A stretch of DNA of 64,000 bases from Agromyces hippuratus (GCF_013410355.1 NZ_JACCFI010000001.1:930001-994000); one strand, 5' to 3'; shown: positions 46,042-54,163, counted from the first letter of the stretch. Program-made: numbers and translations. The notes: generated by a model from the sequence alone, not told the origin.

Positions 46042-46893
46042 GTGAAGATTCTCTCGATCCAGTCCGCGGTCGCCTACGGTCATGTCGGCAACTCGGCCGC
46101 CGTCTTCCCTTTGCAGCGCATCGGCGTCGAGGTGTTGCCGGTCTACACCGTCAACTTCTCGAACCACACCGGCTACGGCGCCTGGCGCGGACCGATGATC
46201 AGCCCCGACGACGTGCGCGATGTCATCACGGGCATCGAGGAGCGCGGCGTGTTCCCGCAGATCGACGTCGTGCTCTCGGGCTACCAGGGCGGCGAGGGCA
46301 TCGCCGACGTCATCCTCGATGCGGTCTCGCGGGTCAAGGCCGCGAACCCCGACGCCGTGTACGCCTGCGACCCGGTCATGGGCAACGCGAAGTCCGGATG
46401 CTTCGTGGCCCCTGCCATCCCGATCCTGCTGCGCGACCGCGTGGTGCCCGCGGCCGACATCATCACGCCCAACCAATTCGAGCTGGGCTTCCTCACCGAG
46501 ACCGAGCCCGACACGCTCGAGTCGACGCTGGCGTCGGTCGACCTGGTGCGCGCCACCGGCCCGCGCACCGTGCTCGTGACGAGCGTGGAGCGACCCGACC
46601 GCGAGGAGGGCACGATCGAGATGCTCGCCGTCGACGACTCGGGGGCCTGGATCGTGCAGACCCCGCTGCTGCCGATGAAGGCGAACGGCTCGGGCGACGT
46701 CACCGCGGCGCTCTTCACGGCGCACTACCGTCGCACGGGCGACGCGGCCGAAGCGCTCGCTCGCGCCACCTCGAGCGTCTTCGACCTGCTCTCGCTCACG
46801 CACACCTCGGGCGAACGCGAGCTGCAGCTCGTCGAGGCGCAGGAGTTCTACGCGAACCCGGGCCTGCAGTTCACCGTGCGCCAGGTGCGCTGA
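46042..46893 (+). CDS. pdxY: Pyridoxal kinase
   Basis: A 283-residue ribokinase-superfamily enzyme phosphorylating pyridoxal (salvage). SIQSAVAYGHVGNSAAVFPL is the family N-terminus; VLSGYQGGEG, YACDPVMGNAKSG, ITPNQFELGFLT and the anion hole/catalytic Asp in KANGSGDVTAALF are all intact. GTG start. It lies 49 bases after pdxR on the same strand, so de novo synthesis (pdxST) and salvage flank the shared regulatory region. Confidence 0.94.
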   Translation: MKILSIQSAVAYGHVGNSAAVFPLQRIGVEVLPVYTVNFSNHTGYGAWRGPMISPDDVRDVITGIEERGVFPQIDVVLSGYQGGEGIADVILDAVSRVKAANPDAVYACDPVMGNAKSGCFVAPAIPILLRDRVVPAADIITPNQFELGFLTETEPDTLESTLASVDLVRATGPRTVLVTSVERPDREEGTIEMLAVDDSGAWIVQTPLLPMKANGSGDVTAALFTAHYRRTGDAAEALARATSSVFDLLSLTHTSGERELQLVEAQEFYANPGLQFTVRQVR

Positions 46894-46919
46894 CGGCCCC
46901 GGCCCGGCCCGCGTCAGCG
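46888..46919. terminator. Hairpin between convergent pdxY and HIT gene
   Basis: CGCTGACG (46888-46895, including the pdxY stop) pairs with CGTCAGCG (46912-46919, abutting the HIT gene stop). The loop is C-rich. Probable bidirectional terminator without T-runs. Confidence 0.5.
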
Positions 46920-46921
46920 AA

Positions 46922-47491
46922 TCACGCTGATGCGGGCCACGCCTCGGCGATCTCCTGACGCACCTCGCCGAGCAGGCGCGGCAGCGCCTTCGTGCCGGCG
47001 ATGATCGGGAAGAAGTTCGAGTCGAGCGCCCAGCGCGGCACGATGTGCTGGTGCAGGTGCTCGGCGATGCCAGCCCCCGCGATGCGCCCCTGGTTCATGC
47101 CGATGTTGAACCCGTCGCACTTCGAGACCTGCTTCACGACCCGCATCGCGATCTGCGTGAGCTCGCCGATCTCGGCGATCTCTTCGGGCGTCGCCTCGTC
47201 GTAGGTCGCGACATGGCGGTACGGGCAGACGAGCAGGTGCCCGCTGTTGTACGGGTAGAGGTTCAGCAGCACGAAGGCGTGCTCGCCGCGCGCGACGATG
47301 AGCGACTGCTCGTCGCTCATCTCGGGGGCGCGGCAGAACGGGCACGTGTGCTCGTCGGGCTGCTGGCCGTGCTGGATGTACACCAGCCGATGCGGCGTCC
47401 AGAGTCGCTGGAAGGCGTCGGGCACGCCGGCGAGGTCGGCCGCGGCATCCGTCGGCACGCCCTCGAACTCGTCCGGCTGGTAGGCGCTCAT
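46922..47491 (-). CDS. HIT family hydrolase/phosphorylase
   Basis: A 189-residue protein with the histidine triad AEHLHQHIVPRW near residue 145, a possible zinc-binding CPFC near 50 and the substrate loop NLYPYNSGHLLVCPYRHVAT. It overlaps thrS by four bases; the mycobacterial counterpart downstream of thrS (Rv2613c) is reported as an Ap4A phosphorylase, so degradation of dinucleoside polyphosphates made by aminoacyl-tRNA synthetases is a reasonable role. The exact activity is inferred from that context. Confidence 0.93.
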   Translation of the reverse strand: MSAYQPDEFEGVPTDAAADLAGVPDAFQRLWTPHRLVYIQHGQQPDEHTCPFCRAPEMSDEQSLIVARGEHAFVLLNLYPYNSGHLLVCPYRHVATYDEATPEEIAEIGELTQIAMRVVKQVSKCDGFNIGMNQGRIAGAGIAEHLHQHIVPRWALDSNFFPIIAGTKALPRLLGEVRQEIAEAWPASA

Positions 47492-49431
47492 GCGAACAGG
47501 TCGTCGCGAGTGACGACCTGGCGACGCTCCTCGATGACCTGCTTGATGCGCTCGACCGCCTCGGCGATCGCAACGCCGTTCTCTTGAGTGCCGTCGCGGA
47601 AGCGGAAGCTCACCGTCTCACCCGAGCGATCGTTGTCGCCGGCGATGAGCTGAATCGGCACCTTCTGGGTGGTGTGCGTGCGGATCTTCTTCTGCATGCG
47701 GTCGTCGCTGACGTCGAGCTCGGCGCGCACGCCGGCGCCCTTCAGCTGCTCGATGATCGCGCCGAGATAGGGCGCGAAGTCCTCAGCCACGGGGATACCC
47801 ACGACCTGCACGGGGGCGAGCCACACCGGGAATGCGCCCGCGTAGTGCTCGATCAGCACGCCGAAGAACCGCTCGATCGAGCCGAACTTCGCGGAGTGGA
47901 TCATCACGGGCTGCTGGTGCGTGCCGTCGGCCGCGGTGTACTCGAGGCCGAAGCCCTCTGGCTGGTTGAAGTCGTACTGGATCGTCGACATCTGCCAGGT
48001 GCGGCCGATCGCGTCACGCGCCTGCACGGAGATCTTCGGGCCGTAGAACGCGGCGCCGCCCGGGTCGGGCACGAGCTGCAGACCGGATCGTTCGGCCACG
48101 TCGCGCAGCACGTTGGTGGCGACCTCCCACTGCTCGTCGCTGCCCTTGAACTTGTCGGAGTTCGCGTCGCGAGTCGACAGCTCGAGGTAGAAGTCGTCGA
48201 GGCCGAAGTCGCGGAGGAGGCCCAGCACGAAGTCGAGCAGGTGCTGGATCTCGCCCGGCGCCTGCTCGGGGGTCACGTAGCTGTGCGAGTCGTCTTGGGT
48301 GAGGCCGCGCACGCGGGTGAGCCCGTGCACGACGCCCGACTTCTCGTAGCGGTACACGGTGCCGAACTCGAAGAACCGCAGCGGCAGCTCGCGGTACGAC
48401 CGCCCGCGCGAGCGGTAGATGAGGTTCTGCATCGGGCAGTTCATCGCCTTGAGGTAGTACTCGGAGTTCTCGAGCTCCATCGGCGGGAACATCGTGTCCT
48501 TGTAGTACGGCAGGTGCCCGCTCAACTCGAAGACGTGACCCTTCGTGATGTGCGGGGTCGAGACGTACTGGAAACCCTCTTCGATGTGACGACGGCGGAC
48601 GTAGTCCTCCATCTCGCGCTTGACGACACCGCCCTTGGGGTGGAAGACCGGCAGGCCCGATCCGATCTCCTCAGGGAACGAGAACAGGTCGAGCTCGGTG
48701 CCGAGCTTGCGGTGGTCGCGGCGAGCGGCCTCCTCGAGGCGGTGCTGGTACGCGCGCAGCTCGTCTTTCGTCGGCCACGCGGTGCCGTAGATGCGCTGGA
48801 GCTGGGGGTTCTTCTCGGAGCCGCGCCAGTAGGCGGCGGCGACGCGCATGAGCGACCAGCCGTTGCCGATCATGCGGGTGCTCGGCACGTGCGGGCCGCG
48901 GCAGAGGTCTTTCCAGACGGTCTCGCCGGTCTTCGGGTCGACGTTGTCGTAGATCGTGAGCTCTCCGGCTCCGACCTCGACGCTCTCGTTGTCGCCGCCG
49001 GTCGACGCAGAGCCCTTGAGACCGATCAGTTCGAGCTTGTACGGCTCGTTCGCGAGCTCGGCGCGCGCCTCGTCGTCGGTGACGACCCGGCGCATGAAGC
49101 GCTGGCCGGCACGGATGATGCGCGACATCTCTTTGTCGAGCGCCTTGAGGTCTTCGGGCGTGAACGGCTCGGCGACGTCGAAGTCGTAGTAGAAGCCGTC
49201 GGTGACGGGCGGGCCGATGCCGAGCTTGGCCTCGGGGTTGACCGTCTGCACGGCCTGCGCGAGCACGTGCGCGGCCGAGTGGCGCAGGATGTTCAGGCCG
49301 TCGGGCGAGTCGATCGTGACGGGTTCGACCACGTCTGCTTCCGTGACCGTCGTGGCGAGGTCCTTGAGCTCGCCGTTGACGCGCATTGCGACAACGGAAC
49401 GGTCGGTGAAGAGCTCGAAGCCGTCGGCCAC
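47488..49431 (-). CDS. thrS: Threonine-tRNA ligase
   Basis: A 647-residue class II synthetase with N-terminal TGS and editing domains (LRHSAAHVLAQAVQ), catalytic core (MNCPMQNLIYRSRGRSYREL, DDSHSYVTPEQ, HSAKFGSIERFFGVLIEHYA) and anticodon-binding domain. I start at GTG 49431, which has AGGAG nine bases upstream; the longer TTG frame from 49470 would begin inside the predicted -10 element. The leader is only about 30 nt, so there is no T-box. Downstream HIT gene is coupled. Confidence 0.96.
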   Translation of the reverse strand: MADGFELFTDRSVVAMRVNGELKDLATTVTEADVVEPVTIDSPDGLNILRHSAAHVLAQAVQTVNPEAKLGIGPPVTDGFYYDFDVAEPFTPEDLKALDKEMSRIIRAGQRFMRRVVTDDEARAELANEPYKLELIGLKGSASTGGDNESVEVGAGELTIYDNVDPKTGETVWKDLCRGPHVPSTRMIGNGWSLMRVAAAYWRGSEKNPQLQRIYGTAWPTKDELRAYQHRLEEAARRDHRKLGTELDLFSFPEEIGSGLPVFHPKGGVVKREMEDYVRRRHIEEGFQYVSTPHITKGHVFELSGHLPYYKDTMFPPMELENSEYYLKAMNCPMQNLIYRSRGRSYRELPLRFFEFGTVYRYEKSGVVHGLTRVRGLTQDDSHSYVTPEQAPGEIQHLLDFVLGLLRDFGLDDFYLELSTRDANSDKFKGSDEQWEVATNVLRDVAERSGLQLVPDPGGAAFYGPKISVQARDAIGRTWQMSTIQYDFNQPEGFGLEYTAADGTHQQPVMIHSAKFGSIERFFGVLIEHYAGAFPVWLAPVQVVGIPVAEDFAPYLGAIIEQLKGAGVRAELDVSDDRMQKKIRTHTTQKVPIQLIAGDNDRSGETVSFRFRDGTQENGVAIAEAVERIKQVIEERRQVVTRDDLFA

Positions 49432-49469
49432 CTGAATCCACTCCTTGAATCGGTCTACAGAACCCTTCA

Positions 49470-49475
49470 ACTGTA
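49470..49475 (-). promoter_or_regulatory. -10 element (TACAGT) of thrS
   Basis: TACAGT fits TANNNT; transcription would begin near 49463, leaving a short leader with the AGGAG ribosome site. No clear -35 seen. Confidence 0.4.
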
Positions 49476-49540
49476 GTCGCCGCGGGCGCGCCGTTCGGCA
49501 CTTCGGTGCTGCCCCTGAGACGGTGCGCGCACGACAGTTT

Positions 49541-49546
49541 TAGAGT
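49541..49546 (+). promoter_or_regulatory. -10 element (TAGAGT) of a leaderless promoter
   Basis: TAGAGT ends seven bases before the ATG at 49554; no ribosome-binding site is present between them. Confidence 0.5.
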
Positions 49547-49553
49547 TTCCCTC

Positions 49554-50147
49554 ATGTATGAGACATCGAAAGAACTGGGCTCCCGTAGCGAGTTCGATGA
49601 GCGTGTCGTCGAATTCGCCGACTTCGAGCCGGACATCCGCCTCGAGGAGTGGGCTGAGAAGTACCGGGTCGGCGAGCTCGTGCTCGGCCCGATCTTCTGG
49701 GCCCCGATCGACCACCTCTCCCCCGTGCACACCGTCGGCAAGGGACGCACCAACCTCACGCTCATCCGCCCGACGATCATGCAGACCGACGCCGTGACGC
49801 CCTATGCCGGCTTCGATCGCCGCGAATCGCCGACCCGCAACCCCGCGGTCTCCATCCACTTCGAACCGGCCGCCTACGGCATCACCGGGGTCGGCACCTA
49901 CGTCTGTACCTTCTCGGTGGAGTCCGGGGCCCCGGTGACACTGAACGGGAGCGGCTATGCGGCATCCGGCACGGTCGTCGGTGCAGGGCCCAGGAGCGTG
50001 AACGGCAAGCAGACCGTGAGCCTCACCTTGAAGAACCTGCCCGCATACGGAGGCTGGGCGGCCATCGAGCAGACCGCAGGCGACTCGTGGGCCTGGTACA
50101 CGACTCGCATCACCTATCCCCCGCTCGTGTTCGAGCAGGTCGGGTGA
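49554..50147 (+). CDS. Unrecognised cytosolic protein
   Basis: A 197-residue protein with no signal peptide or membrane segment. The N-terminal 60 residues are acidic (RSEFDERVVEFADFEPDIR), the rest looks beta-rich with many Gly/Thr/Val (GTYVCTFSVESGAPVTLNGS). I recognise no family. It is divergent from thrS and alone on its strand, in a stretch without core genes. Start at the ATG at 49554 follows from the leaderless -10; an upstream GTG at 49506 would lie before the promoter. Confidence 0.7.
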   Translation: MYETSKELGSRSEFDERVVEFADFEPDIRLEEWAEKYRVGELVLGPIFWAPIDHLSPVHTVGKGRTNLTLIRPTIMQTDAVTPYAGFDRRESPTRNPAVSIHFEPAAYGITGVGTYVCTFSVESGAPVTLNGSGYAASGTVVGAGPRSVNGKQTVSLTLKNLPAYGGWAAIEQTAGDSWAWYTTRITYPPLVFEQVG

Positions 50148-50498
50148 TCGCACCCGCCGCCCGTCGGTGGTCGGGCCGGTTCGCGCCGATCCGGATGCCC
50201 GACGCGATCGTCGCGTCATGCGCGGAGGCCCGTTCTCGTGGCCGGACAGCCTGCACGACGACGAGCCAGTGACCCCGACCTTTCGCGGGCTGCGCGGCTG
50301 GCGCTATGAGCGGTCGCACCGAGCCGAACCGTGAGCCATGAGCGCAGGTGGATCTCGACGCGCTCCGGACGACGCTCGAACGTCACGACTGGTAGCCCGG
50401 CCACGGCGCTCGACCGCGCCCGAACACCGGCGCGAAACGATACCGAGATGTGACGGCAGCGTGACCGGGTCGATGATCCCAACCCGTACCGTCGTCGC
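50148..50498. other. 351-base gap without a supported gene
   Basis: I see only short open frames, for example a 38-codon ATG frame at 50219-50335 without signals or similarity. The 3' end holds the promoter of the lipoprotein gene. Possibly the remnant of a lost gene in this variable stretch. Confidence 0.5.
50487..50492 (+). promoter_or_regulatory. -10 element (TACCGT) of a leaderless promoter
   Basis: TACCGT ends six bases before the ATG at 50499, with no ribosome-binding site in between. Confidence 0.4.
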
Positions 50499-50987
50499 AT
50501 GACGTCATCGGCGACCACGGTACTCACTGCGAGCGTGGCAGCGCTGGCCGCGATATCCCTCTCGGGATGCGGCCCGCTCTTCCCGGGATACCGCGAGCCG
50601 ATGGCCGCACGCCTCAACGGCGACGGGACGATCGCGTTCGCGATCTGCGGCGACCTGCTCGCGACGCAGATCGCGGTGACCTCGGTCCAGGCCGAGGACA
50701 CGGCCAGTACGCTGTGGCTCGCCTCGGGCACGGCCGACCTGACATCTGGTATGACCGTCACGACGGGTACCGCACCCGGGACGATGACCGAAGTGGTCCC
50801 AGTCTTGCCGGGGGAATCTGGACGCAGCGTCTTCGTCGAGATCGAAGGCCTCCACCAGCGGGAGCAGCGGTTGCCGGTCGAGCTCGTCGGGGTCTTCCGA
50901 TTCGACGACCTCACCGATGACTGGACGTGGTCTCGTGGCACGGGCGGTGCACCGGAGCGATGCCCCATTCATGAAGCAGGCGAGTAG
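50499..50987 (+). CDS. Putative lipoprotein, unknown function
   Basis: A 162-residue protein with a signal sequence (VLTASVAALAAISLSGC) ending in a lipobox LSGC at residues 21-24, so export and lipidation on Cys24 are expected. The mature part has paired cysteines (IAFAICGDLL near residue 50; APERCPIHEAGE at the end) that could form a disulfide, and no recognised domain. It is the last gene before the tRNA cluster and is followed by a strong hairpin. Confidence 0.7.
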   Translation: MTSSATTVLTASVAALAAISLSGCGPLFPGYREPMAARLNGDGTIAFAICGDLLATQIAVTSVQAEDTASTLWLASGTADLTSGMTVTTGTAPGTMTEVVPVLPGESGRSVFVEIEGLHQREQRLPVELVGVFRFDDLTDDWTWSRGTGGAPERCPIHEAGE

Positions 50988-51054
50988 GGACCTCGCCGCA
51001 CTCGCTGTGGCACATGGATGGCACCTGGCCCCCGACACGACACCCGGAGACGAC

Positions 51055-51081
51055 GAAAGCCCCGGCGATGCCGGGGCTTTC
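51055..51081. terminator. Perfect 12-bp terminator hairpin
   Basis: GAAAGCCCCGGC-gat-GCCGGGGCTTTC. On the minus strand it ends the tRNA-Val(GAC) transcript six bases past the gene; on the plus strand it follows the lipoprotein gene and leads into TTGTTG. Confidence 0.85.
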
Positions 51082-51087
51082 TTGTTG

Positions 51088-51159
51088 TGGGCGATACTGG
51101 GATCGAACCAGTGACCTCTTCCGTGTCAGGGAAGCGCGCTACCGCTGCGCCAATCGCCC
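51088..51159 (-). tRNA. tRNA-Val (anticodon GAC)
   Basis: 72 nt. Acceptor GGGCGAT pairs with ATCGCCC, discriminator A, no encoded CCA. Anticodon arm CTTCC-CTGACAC-GGAAG gives GAC; the T-loop GTTCGATC is canonical. Confidence 0.97.
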
Positions 51160-51184
51160 AAGTCGAGAATGGAAGTTCTCAGCT

Positions 51185-51258
51185 TGGAGGTGGATACGGG
51201 ATTCGAACCCGTGTATACGGCTTTGCAGGCCGCTGCCTCGCCTCTCGGCCAATCCACC
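51185..51258 (-). tRNA. tRNA-Cys (anticodon GCA)
   Basis: 74 nt including an encoded CCA. Acceptor GGTGGAT pairs with ATCCACC, discriminator U. Anticodon loop CTGCAAA gives GCA; T-loop GTTCGAATC. Confidence 0.97.
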
Positions 51259-51275
51259 GTGTCTGGGTTCACCAC

Positions 51276-51310
51276 CAAAAGAACAGGAATGGGGCTTTCG
51301 CCCCATCCTG
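51276..51310 (-). terminator. Terminator between tRNA-Gly and tRNA-Cys
   Basis: CAGGATGGGGC-gaaa-GCCCCATTCCTG (one bulged base) followed by TTCTTTTGG on the minus strand, a good intrinsic terminator. It lies inside the minus-strand tRNA series, only 17 bases before tRNA-Cys. Confidence 0.75.
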
Positions 51311-51315
51311 ATCAG

Positions 51316-51387
51316 AGCGGATGACGAGATTCGAACTCGCGACCCTCACCTTGGCAAGGTGATGCGCTACCACTGCGCCACATCCGC
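51316..51387 (-). tRNA. tRNA-Gly (anticodon GCC)
   Basis: 72 nt. Acceptor GCGGATG pairs with CATCCGC, discriminator U, no encoded CCA. Anticodon loop TTGCCAA gives GCC; T-loop GTTCGAATC. Confidence 0.97.
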
Positions 51388-51414
51388 GTTGCTCGCATTT
51401 CTGCGTGCATGAAG

Positions 51415-51444
51415 ACTCTAACTGATTCCCTGAACGATTCACAA
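51415..51444 (-). promoter_or_regulatory. Promoter of the tRNA-Gly/Cys/Val cluster
   Basis: TTGTGA (51444-51439), 18-base spacer, TAGAGT (51420-51415), about 28 bases before the tRNA-Gly 5' end. Confidence 0.6.
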
Positions 51445-51591
51445 ACTGACGGGGTCGAGCAGCGGATTCGCGCTGATCACGGGCCGAATCCACCCCCGCA
51501 TCCCGGGCGTGTCGATGGGGTTCGAGGCCTCCTCGAACCGTCTCGCGCGGCATGCCCATCCCTCGATGTGCATTCACCCTCCTCGGTCGGC

Positions 51592-51597
51592 TAGTAT
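51592..51597 (+). promoter_or_regulatory. -10 element (TAGTAT) of tRNA-Val(CAC)
   Basis: TAGTAT lies 41 bases before the mature tRNA 5' end; a convincing -35 is not evident. Confidence 0.45.
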
Positions 51598-51637
51598 CGA
51601 GTCCGCGGTCACCTCGTGTGGCTCGCAAATCCCACAT

Positions 51638-51710
51638 GGGCGATTGGCGCAGCTGGTAGCGCGCTTCCTTCACACGGAAGAGGTCGTCGGTTCGAGCCCG
51701 GCATCGCCCA
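51638..51710 (+). tRNA. tRNA-Val (anticodon CAC)
   Basis: 73 nt. Acceptor GGGCGAT pairs with ATCGCCC, discriminator A, no encoded CCA. Anticodon arm CTTCC-TTCACAC-GGAAG gives CAC. Very similar to the tRNA-Val(GAC) on the opposite strand. Confidence 0.97.
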
Positions 51711-51711
51711 C

Positions 51712-51746
51712 GAAAGCCCCCTCTCCACAGGGGGCTTTCTTCGTTT
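51712..51746 (+). terminator. Terminator of tRNA-Val(CAC)
   Basis: GAAAGCCCCCT-ctccac-AGGGGGCTTTC, an 11-bp perfect stem two bases past the tRNA, followed by TTCGTTT. Confidence 0.85.
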
Positions 51747-51858
51747 CCGGGCACCTGAGCCCCGGAGATGCGTCGCCCCGGCCGTCTCGTTCCCCGTTGT
51801 GGCCCGCATGGCCTCCGACTACCGTGTGCCCTGAGCACGCGCGAAGCGAGGGGGAACC

Positions 51859-52218
51859 ATGTCGGGCGAGGTCTCATTCATCGAATTCGGCGCAGCGGAT
51901 GCCATGACGGCACGCAGCTTCTACGGCAAGCTCTTCGGCTGGACGTTCGAGTCGGGGCCGGGCGGCGACGGCTACTCGGTCACCGGCGCCGGCGTGCCGG
52001 CCGGCGTGCACGGCGGCGATCCCGGCGCAGCCCCGTATGTCTTCTTCCGGGTCGAAGACCTGGATGCTGCGGTCGCTGCCGTCGAACGGCTCGGTGGCAC
52101 TGTCGAGTCGCTCCCCGGCAGCGACGACGAGGAGACCATGGCGACCTTCGGCGAGTTCCGCCTGTGCCGCGACGACCAGGGGTCGCCGTTCGGGCTCCAC
52201 ACGCCGCCACGCGCCTGA
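51859..52218 (+). CDS. VOC-fold (glyoxalase/bleomycin resistance superfamily) protein
   Basis: A 119-residue single VOC domain with two beta-alpha-beta-beta-beta modules: SFIEFGAADAMTARSFYGKL, FGWTFESG, then YVFFRVEDLDAAVAAVERLG and a final FRLCRDDQGSPFGLH. Superfamily members bind metal and act on diverse small molecules; several usual metal ligands are not obvious here, so the activity is open. A GAGGGGG ribosome site precedes the ATG. Located between tRNA-Val and a convergent PemK-like gene. Confidence 0.88.
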   Translation: MSGEVSFIEFGAADAMTARSFYGKLFGWTFESGPGGDGYSVTGAGVPAGVHGGDPGAAPYVFFRVEDLDAAVAAVERLGGTVESLPGSDDEETMATFGEFRLCRDDQGSPFGLHTPPRA

Positions 52219-52257
52219 TCCGGGTCGCTCCGAGCGGGCACAGCCCCGCTCAGCGCG

Positions 52258-52857
52258 TCAGCGCCAGCCGTACCGCGCATCGAGCGCGGCAGCCACCCGG
52301 CCGTAGCGCTCGGCATCGAGGGAGGCCGCCTCGCGGCGCATGCCGCCGGCACGCACGCGGAACACCCGATCGATGCGCGCCCAGCTCGGCCGCCCCTCGC
52401 CGTCCCAGGCGCCGGTACCGAGCGAGACGAAGTCGCGATCGCCGTCGTGCGCTTTGCTGGTCAGCTGCACCGCCAGGTAGTCGCCTGCGCCGGATGCCGC
52501 GACCACGACGACCGGCCGGTCCTTGCCGCGCCCGTCGTTCTCCTCGTAGGGCACCCAGGTCCACACGACCTCGCCCGGATCGGGCTCGCCGTCGCGCGAC
52601 GGCGCGTAACTCAGCTCAACGTCGCGGAGGCGCCGCGGGTCGACTTCGATCGTGGCCGACTCCCCCGCCTGCCCCGGAGACAGCGTGTCGGTCGCGGTCG
52701 ACGCCCGCTCAGCGGCATCCGTTGTTCGCGTCGTGCCGCCCGCCTGCGGCCGTGGCTGACCCGATGGCCGGCCGACCGACGCCTTGGACGAGCCCGACCC
52801 GAGCAACGACCCGACGACACGGACGAGGGCGGTGAGGAAGCGGCTGGTGTCTGACAC
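52258..52857 (-). CDS. PemK/MazF-like protein without adjacent antitoxin
   Basis: A 199-residue protein. Residues about 1-70 are a Ser/Thr/Gly/Pro-rich, probably disordered region; residues about 85-195 show the PemK/MazF pattern: GEVVWTWVPYEENDGRGKDR then PVVVVAASGAG, LAVQLTSKAHD and RIDRVFRVR. PemK/MazF toxins are mRNA interferases, but no antitoxin gene is beside it, and long forms of this kind are common in Microbacteriaceae, so a housekeeping or non-toxic role is possible. GTG start, 43 bases after the amt stop on the same strand. Confidence 0.75.
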   Translation of the reverse strand: MSDTSRFLTALVRVVGSLLGSGSSKASVGRPSGQPRPQAGGTTRTTDAAERASTATDTLSPGQAGESATIEVDPRRLRDVELSYAPSRDGEPDPGEVVWTWVPYEENDGRGKDRPVVVVAASGAGDYLAVQLTSKAHDGDRDFVSLGTGAWDGEGRPSWARIDRVFRVRAGGMRREAASLDAERYGRVAAALDARYGWR

Positions 52858-52900
52858 ACCGGCACACTACCCCACCGCCCTCGCGGTGATTCCGTCAGAT

Positions 52901-54163
52901 TCAGACGGTCTCGAGCTTGTACGCGTCTTCGCCGTGGACCACGGTGTCGACGCCCGCGATCTCGTCTTCGTTGGTCACCCGGAAGCCCATCGTCTTCTGG
53001 ATGATCGTGCCGATGATGAAGGCGAGCACGAACGAGTAGGCGAGCACCGTGAAGGCGGCGATGGCCTGCACCATCAGCTGGGTCGGGTCGCCGCTGTAGA
53101 TCAGGCCGGTGTTGTTCGCGAAGAAGCCGAGGTACAGCGTTCCGATGAGGCCGCCGACGAGGTGGATGCCCACGACGTCGAGCGAGTCGTCGAAGCCGAA
53201 CTTGAACTTCAGGTCGATCGCGAGGGCGCAGACCGCTCCGGCGATGAGGCCGAGCACGATCGCCCAACCGGGCGTCAGCGACGCGCACGCGGGGGTGATG
53301 GCCACGAGGCCGGCCACCGCACCGGATGCCGCGCCCACCGACGTGGGCTTGCCGTCCTTGATCTTCTCGACGAGGAGCCAGGCCAGCAGCGCAGCGGCCG
53401 GTGCTGCCAGGGTGTTGACCCATGCGAGCGCCGCAGTGCCGTCGGCGGCGAGCTCGGAGCCCGCGTTGAAGCCGAACCAGCCGAACCAGAGGAGGCCTGC
53501 GCCGAGCAGTACGAACGGCGGGTTGTGCGGAACGTGGGCGCCCTTCGAGAAGCCGACGCGCTTGCCCAGCACGAGCGCCAGGGCGAGGGCCGCTGCGCCC
53601 GCGTTGATGTGCACCGCGGTGCCACCGGCGAAGTCGATGACGCCGACGCCGAAGGCCTCCTGCATGCCGAACGTCGTCCAGCCGCCGTAGGCGAACGAGC
53701 CGTCGTCGGCGAGGCCGAAGTTGAACACCCAGCTCGCGACCGGGAAGTAGACGATCGTCGCCCAGATCGCGGCGAAGATCATCCAGGCGCCGAACTTCGC
53801 GCGGTCGGCGATGGCGCCGGAGATGAGCGCGACCGTGATGATCGCGAACGTCGCCTGGAAGGCCACGAAGGCGAGCGGCGGGTAGGCGGCGCCCTCGGGC
53901 GTCTCGAGCAGGCTCGTCAGGCCGATGGCCGACCAGTCGATGGACCAGGGGGCGACGAGACCCTCAGCACCGGGGAATGCGATGGCGTAGCCGTACAGCA
54001 CCCAGAGGACGCCGATCAGGCCGATCGCACCGAAGCTCATCATCATCATGCTGATGACGCTCTTCGCCTTGACGAGCCCGCCGTAGAAGAATGCGAGTCC
54101 GGGGGTCATGAGCAGCACCAGGGCCGCCATGATCAACAGGAACGCGGTGTTGCCTTGATCCAT
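52901..54163 (-). CDS. amt: Ammonium transporter
   Basis: A 420-residue Amt/MEP/Rh channel with about eleven membrane helices. FLLIMAALVLLMTPGLAFFY opens the protein; the twin-His pore residues lie in GGTAVHINAGAAALAL and VVGIHLVGGLIGTLY; FGFDDSLDVVG is the conserved cytoplasmic loop. No glnK/glnB follows, which is unusual compared with the amtB-glnK pair of Streptomyces. Upstream a GlnR-type box suggests induction under nitrogen limitation. Confidence 0.96.
   Translation of the reverse strand: MDQGNTAFLLIMAALVLLMTPGLAFFYGGLVKAKSVISMMMMSFGAIGLIGVLWVLYGYAIAFPGAEGLVAPWSIDWSAIGLTSLLETPEGAAYPPLAFVAFQATFAIITVALISGAIADRAKFGAWMIFAAIWATIVYFPVASWVFNFGLADDGSFAYGGWTTFGMQEAFGVGVIDFAGGTAVHINAGAAALALALVLGKRVGFSKGAHVPHNPPFVLLGAGLLWFGWFGFNAGSELAADGTAALAWVNTLAAPAAALLAWLLVEKIKDGKPTSVGAASGAVAGLVAITPACASLTPGWAIVLGLIAGAVCALAIDLKFKFGFDDSLDVVGIHLVGGLIGTLYLGFFANNTGLIYSGDPTQLMVQAIAAFTVLAYSFVLAFIIGTIIQKTMGFRVTNEDEIAGVDTVVHGEDAYKLETV

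Noticed and set aside
49432..49553. Possible T-box or other riboswitch ahead of thrS
   Set aside because: The predicted leader is about 30 nt, too short, and no T-box bulge sequence is present. The same holds for alaS, and metK has no leader.
50219..50335. A 38-codon ATG frame between the two unknown proteins
   Set aside because: No ribosome-binding site, no leaderless -10 and no recognisable sequence.
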